DNA of 64,000 nucleotides from JAPOXR01 sp965221815 (GTDB taxonomy: Bacteria > Pseudomonadota > Alphaproteobacteria > Rhodobacterales > Rhodobacteraceae): assembly GCA_965221815.1 (NCBI GenBank), contig OZ244915.1, positions 1,364,001 through 1,428,000 on the forward strand, given 5' to 3'. This document shows positions 62,135-64,000 of this stretch, piece after piece. The stretch's first letter is position 1. Every line of letters starts with the position of its first letter. Under the pieces are notes generated by a model. The model searched no databases, was not told the origin of the DNA, and saw only the letters and a program-made list of their open reading frames with translations. A program made the translations under genes and the position numbers.

Positions 62135-62143
62135 AGGTCCGCA

Positions 62144-62776
62144 ATGGAACTCACCAAGGCACAGTTACCGCGCGTTTCTGATTCGCCGGTCAGAAAGTCT
62201 GCACGGCGGTTGAGATGGTTCAAGGAAACAATGCATCTCCAGGTCAGGGCGCTCTCCCGGCAAACGGGAATTGTTTACGCTATTGATGATGACGAGGTTC
62301 GTGCCCTTTTTCTCAGATGGTTAGATGCTTTTGAGAAACAGAAACCGTCCACGCAGGAGGATCGCGCAGACTTTGTAGATTTTGCATCAGGTTTGATGCT
62401 TCGCGAACTGGTCAAGTCTAAACCTGTCTCGGTGACCTCCCTGCCCGATAACGCAGACAGATCCAACCCGGCTTATTATTGGCCCGAAGGGTTCCTTTAT
62501 GTCGTGCTCTGTCTGAATATTCGCGCAGCTATTTTTGAGCAGGAATTTGATATTGAAAAACATGTTTCTCCTGACATGGATAATTTGCAAACCTGGTGGT
62601 CCTTCAAGGAGAATGTCGAGACTGAAGACCCGAACCTGGCCATCGGGTTTTTCGATTTATTTGCGGGTGCTGTACCGAATTGGGAGATGCCTGGCTTCTT
62701 TTCCGCCCGTAAGGAGTCAAAACGACATGACAAGTTCTTTGAAAAATACGCGGTTCGAAAAATTCAAGACCAGTAA
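62144..62776 (+). CDS. Unrecognised protein 2 (210 aa)
   Basis: Soluble, with a basic N-terminus ('PVRKSARRLRWFKETMHLQV'), an aromatic-rich middle ('NPAYYWPEGFLYVVLCLNIRA') and an acidic stretch ('DIEKHVSPDMDNLQTWWSFK'). It follows the previous gene by 9 bp, so the two are probably cotranscribed and work together. No family recognised; the Phe/Trp/Tyr content suggests a compact domain. Confidence 0.6.
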   Translation: MELTKAQLPRVSDSPVRKSARRLRWFKETMHLQVRALSRQTGIVYAIDDDEVRALFLRWLDAFEKQKPSTQEDRADFVDFASGLMLRELVKSKPVSVTSLPDNADRSNPAYYWPEGFLYVVLCLNIRAAIFEQEFDIEKHVSPDMDNLQTWWSFKENVETEDPNLAIGFFDLFAGAVPNWEMPGFFSARKESKRHDKFFEKYAVRKIQDQ

Positions 62777-62845
62777 ATTTGTTGCCATCTCGTACAGGCT
62801 CCATCATTTGGTGACGGCATTGTCGGCAAAAAGGGCCCGGCCTCA

Positions 62846-62877
62846 ATGAATCTATGAATCTATGAATCTATGAATCT
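62846..62877. repeat. Tandem repeat of 8 bp, four copies
   Basis: ATGAATCT x4, followed by a partial ATGA. Units are identical. An 8-bp unit is not a multiple of three, and the repeat is intergenic, so it is probably a slippage tract. Confidence 0.9.
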
Positions 62878-62971
62878 ATGAGATTTAAAGTCCCAACCAA
62901 TTCAAACACAAGTCATTGAGAGAGGCGACATCGCTGAGTTTCAGGAAGAATGTCCTGAAAGTTCAGCCTGT

Positions 62972-63004
62972 CACACAAGGCCCTGGTTTGGGGGGCCTTG
63001 TGTG
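62972..63004 (-). terminator. GC-rich hairpin between two convergent operons
   Basis: CACACAAGGCCC (62972-62983) and GGGCCTTGTGTG (62993-63004), 12-bp perfect stem with a 9-nt loop, 12 nt beyond the stop of the minus-strand binding-protein gene. Weak U-tract on either strand; it probably ends both convergent transcripts. Confidence 0.7.
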
Positions 63005-63016
63005 GGTGGTGTTGGT

Positions 63017-64000
63017 TTATTCGATATAGCCGATATCTTCGAGCAGTTCTTGTTGAAATTCTGCGATGGTATCGAGGGCGTCTTTGGCGGAGATTTGGCC
63101 GGTGATGGCTTTATCGAATTCTTCTTGTTGTTGGGTGAGCATTTCGAAGAATTCGGGAATGTGCCAGACGTCTTTTTGCCAATCGATCATTTCGACATGG
63201 GCCCGGTTCCAGGGACGCAGATCGTTGTAGCTGGGATCGGCCATGACGCTCATCAGGCCGGACTGGCCGCCATTGGCGACGGCGGCGATCTGGGTCTCGG
63301 GATGCAGCCACCATTTCACCACATTCAGGGCTTCGTTGACCACCTCTTCCGAGTTCCAGGTCGTCAGGACAAACGGTTGTCCCCCGATATTGCCGGTTCT
63401 GTCAATCGATCCGTCAGCCTGACGCGTCCCGGGCGCCGGACCAAAGGCGGACTTGTCGTGCACGGTGGAGGCATTCGGGTCCAGAACCGGTTCACCGAGT
63501 CCCACCCAGTCAATGATCGCCCCCACCTTGCCCTGCATATACAGATCCTGGATCACAAAAATATCCATCTGACCGGTCTGTGCCACCGGGGGCATATATT
63601 GGAGGTAGCTCACATAGTCTTCCAACGCGGCCACCGCGATATCGGAATTGACGACACCTTCCGCCTGGGCCGCCGGAGCCTTCGACTCATCCCAGATGTC
63701 ACCCCCACGCTGCCAAATGAACGCGTTGATCTGCATGGTCGAGAAATCGTAACCCTTACCTGCTTGATAAGCGATCCCGTAAAAGGGCTCACTCAACTCG
63801 TCTCCCGCCAACATCTCACCCGCATCGCGTCGGAAAAACTCCCCGATCTGTCCCCATTTGGTCCAGTCCGTGTCCTGCCAATCCTCATAACTGCACGGCA
63901 GATTGGTGCCATAACGCTCCGCGAATGCCGCCATCTCACCGGCGTGACAGAAGATATCCTCACGGTAAAACGTCACATATGTATCCGGGAATTGTGGAAA
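63017..64000 (-). CDS. Extracellular sugar-binding protein (family 1), 3' part (partial)
   Basis: The frame is open to the right edge ('FPQFPDTYVTFYREDIFCHA'). The visible ~327 residues are the C-terminal part of a CUT1-type solute-binding protein: 'DWTKWGQIGEFFRRDAGEML', 'INAFIWQRGGDIWDESKAP', 'YMQGKVGAIIDWVGLGEPV', 'QPFVLTTWNSEEVVNEAL'. Transcribed leftward and convergent with the previous genes. GC content and codon use in this gene look higher than in the other binding-protein gene, so it is a separate importer whose other genes lie outside the window. Confidence 0.88.
   Translation of the reverse strand, partial: FPQFPDTYVTFYREDIFCHAGEMAAFAERYGTNLPCSYEDWQDTDWTKWGQIGEFFRRDAGEMLAGDELSEPFYGIAYQAGKGYDFSTMQINAFIWQRGGDIWDESKAPAAQAEGVVNSDIAVAALEDYVSYLQYMPPVAQTGQMDIFVIQDLYMQGKVGAIIDWVGLGEPVLDPNASTVHDKSAFGPAPGTRQADGSIDRTGNIGGQPFVLTTWNSEEVVNEALNVVKWWLHPETQIAAVANGGQSGLMSVMADPSYNDLRPWNRAHVEMIDWQKDVWHIPEFFEMLTQQQEEFDKAITGQISAKDALDTIAEFQQELLEDIGYIE

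Noticed and set aside
62846..62881. Tandem repeats as a possible CRISPR array
   Set aside because: The units are 8 bp, directly adjacent and without spacers. No cas genes are in the window.

Overview
The window looks like a chromosomal stretch of an alphaproteobacterium that I cannot name to genus. Alphaproteobacterial signs are a circularly permuted two-piece tmRNA with sspB directly downstream, a one-chain (fused) indolepyruvate:ferredoxin oxidoreductase, a divergent zapA/coiled-coil versus tkt-gap-pgk arrangement, a RodZ-type gene with an alphaproteobacterial N-terminus, and bolA-grxD. Housekeeping genes are interleaved with mobile-element debris and damaged toxin-antitoxin (TA) modules.

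Layout. 1-0.6 kb: 5' part of a rodZ-like gene (runs off the left edge). 1-10.6 kb: a mobile-element graveyard with a Uma2-type nuclease gene, IS66 and serine-recombinase remnants, a RES/Xre TA module between long inverted repeats, an IS110/IS1111-type element split by an IS4 (IS50-like) composite unit with recognisable 9-bp target duplications, an HNH gene and an orphan recombinase helix-turn-helix. 10.6-13.3 kb: sdhE and an Lrp-type regulator, then two broken genes. 13.5-15.5 kb: a bufferin-type RiPP operon (DUF2282 precursor, DUF692 MNIO enzyme, DUF2063 partner). 15.6-23 kb: a tightly coupled F420 operon, cofG-cofH-cofD-cofC-cofE-npdG-LLM oxidoreductase, followed by an SDR gene. 23-28 kb: a BMP-family (nucleoside/riboflavin-type) ABC importer on the same strand immediately upstream.

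28-35 kb: an IS256 remnant, a phd-doc TA pair, a DoxX protein, thyX, a glyoxalase, the tmRNA gene, sspB and fumC. 35-42 kb: a damaged higBA pair, ccdA, tusA, the 1146-residue indolepyruvate:ferredoxin oxidoreductase with a divergent LysR regulator, and bolA-grxD. 42-47.5 kb: zapA, a coiled-coil gene, tkt, gap and pgk. 47.5-49.2 kb: a decayed island (higBA with stop codons, AAA-ATPase-like fragment). 49.2-51.4 kb: a tetrulose-phosphate module (TPI-like, RpiB-like and EryC-like isomerases/epimerase) that would yield erythrose 4-phosphate, a transketolase substrate. 51.6-55 kb: a 2-oxoacid (pyruvate-type) dehydrogenase E1-alpha/E1-beta/E2 operon. 55.8-62.8 kb: a Tat-exported sugar-binding protein, two permeases, an ATPase, a PfkB kinase and two unrecognised genes. 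The right edge cuts another sugar-binding protein gene.

How it fits together: central carbon metabolism (tkt, gap, pgk, fumC, the 2-oxoacid dehydrogenase) is joined to carbohydrate uptake and C4-sugar-phosphate entry. The most interesting parts are the complete F420 pathway in a proteobacterium beside a BMP importer, the bufferin RiPP operon whose maturase start sits at the foot of a strong hairpin, the TA module enclosed by IS-end inverted repeats, and a split IS1111-type element holding a composite IS50-like unit.
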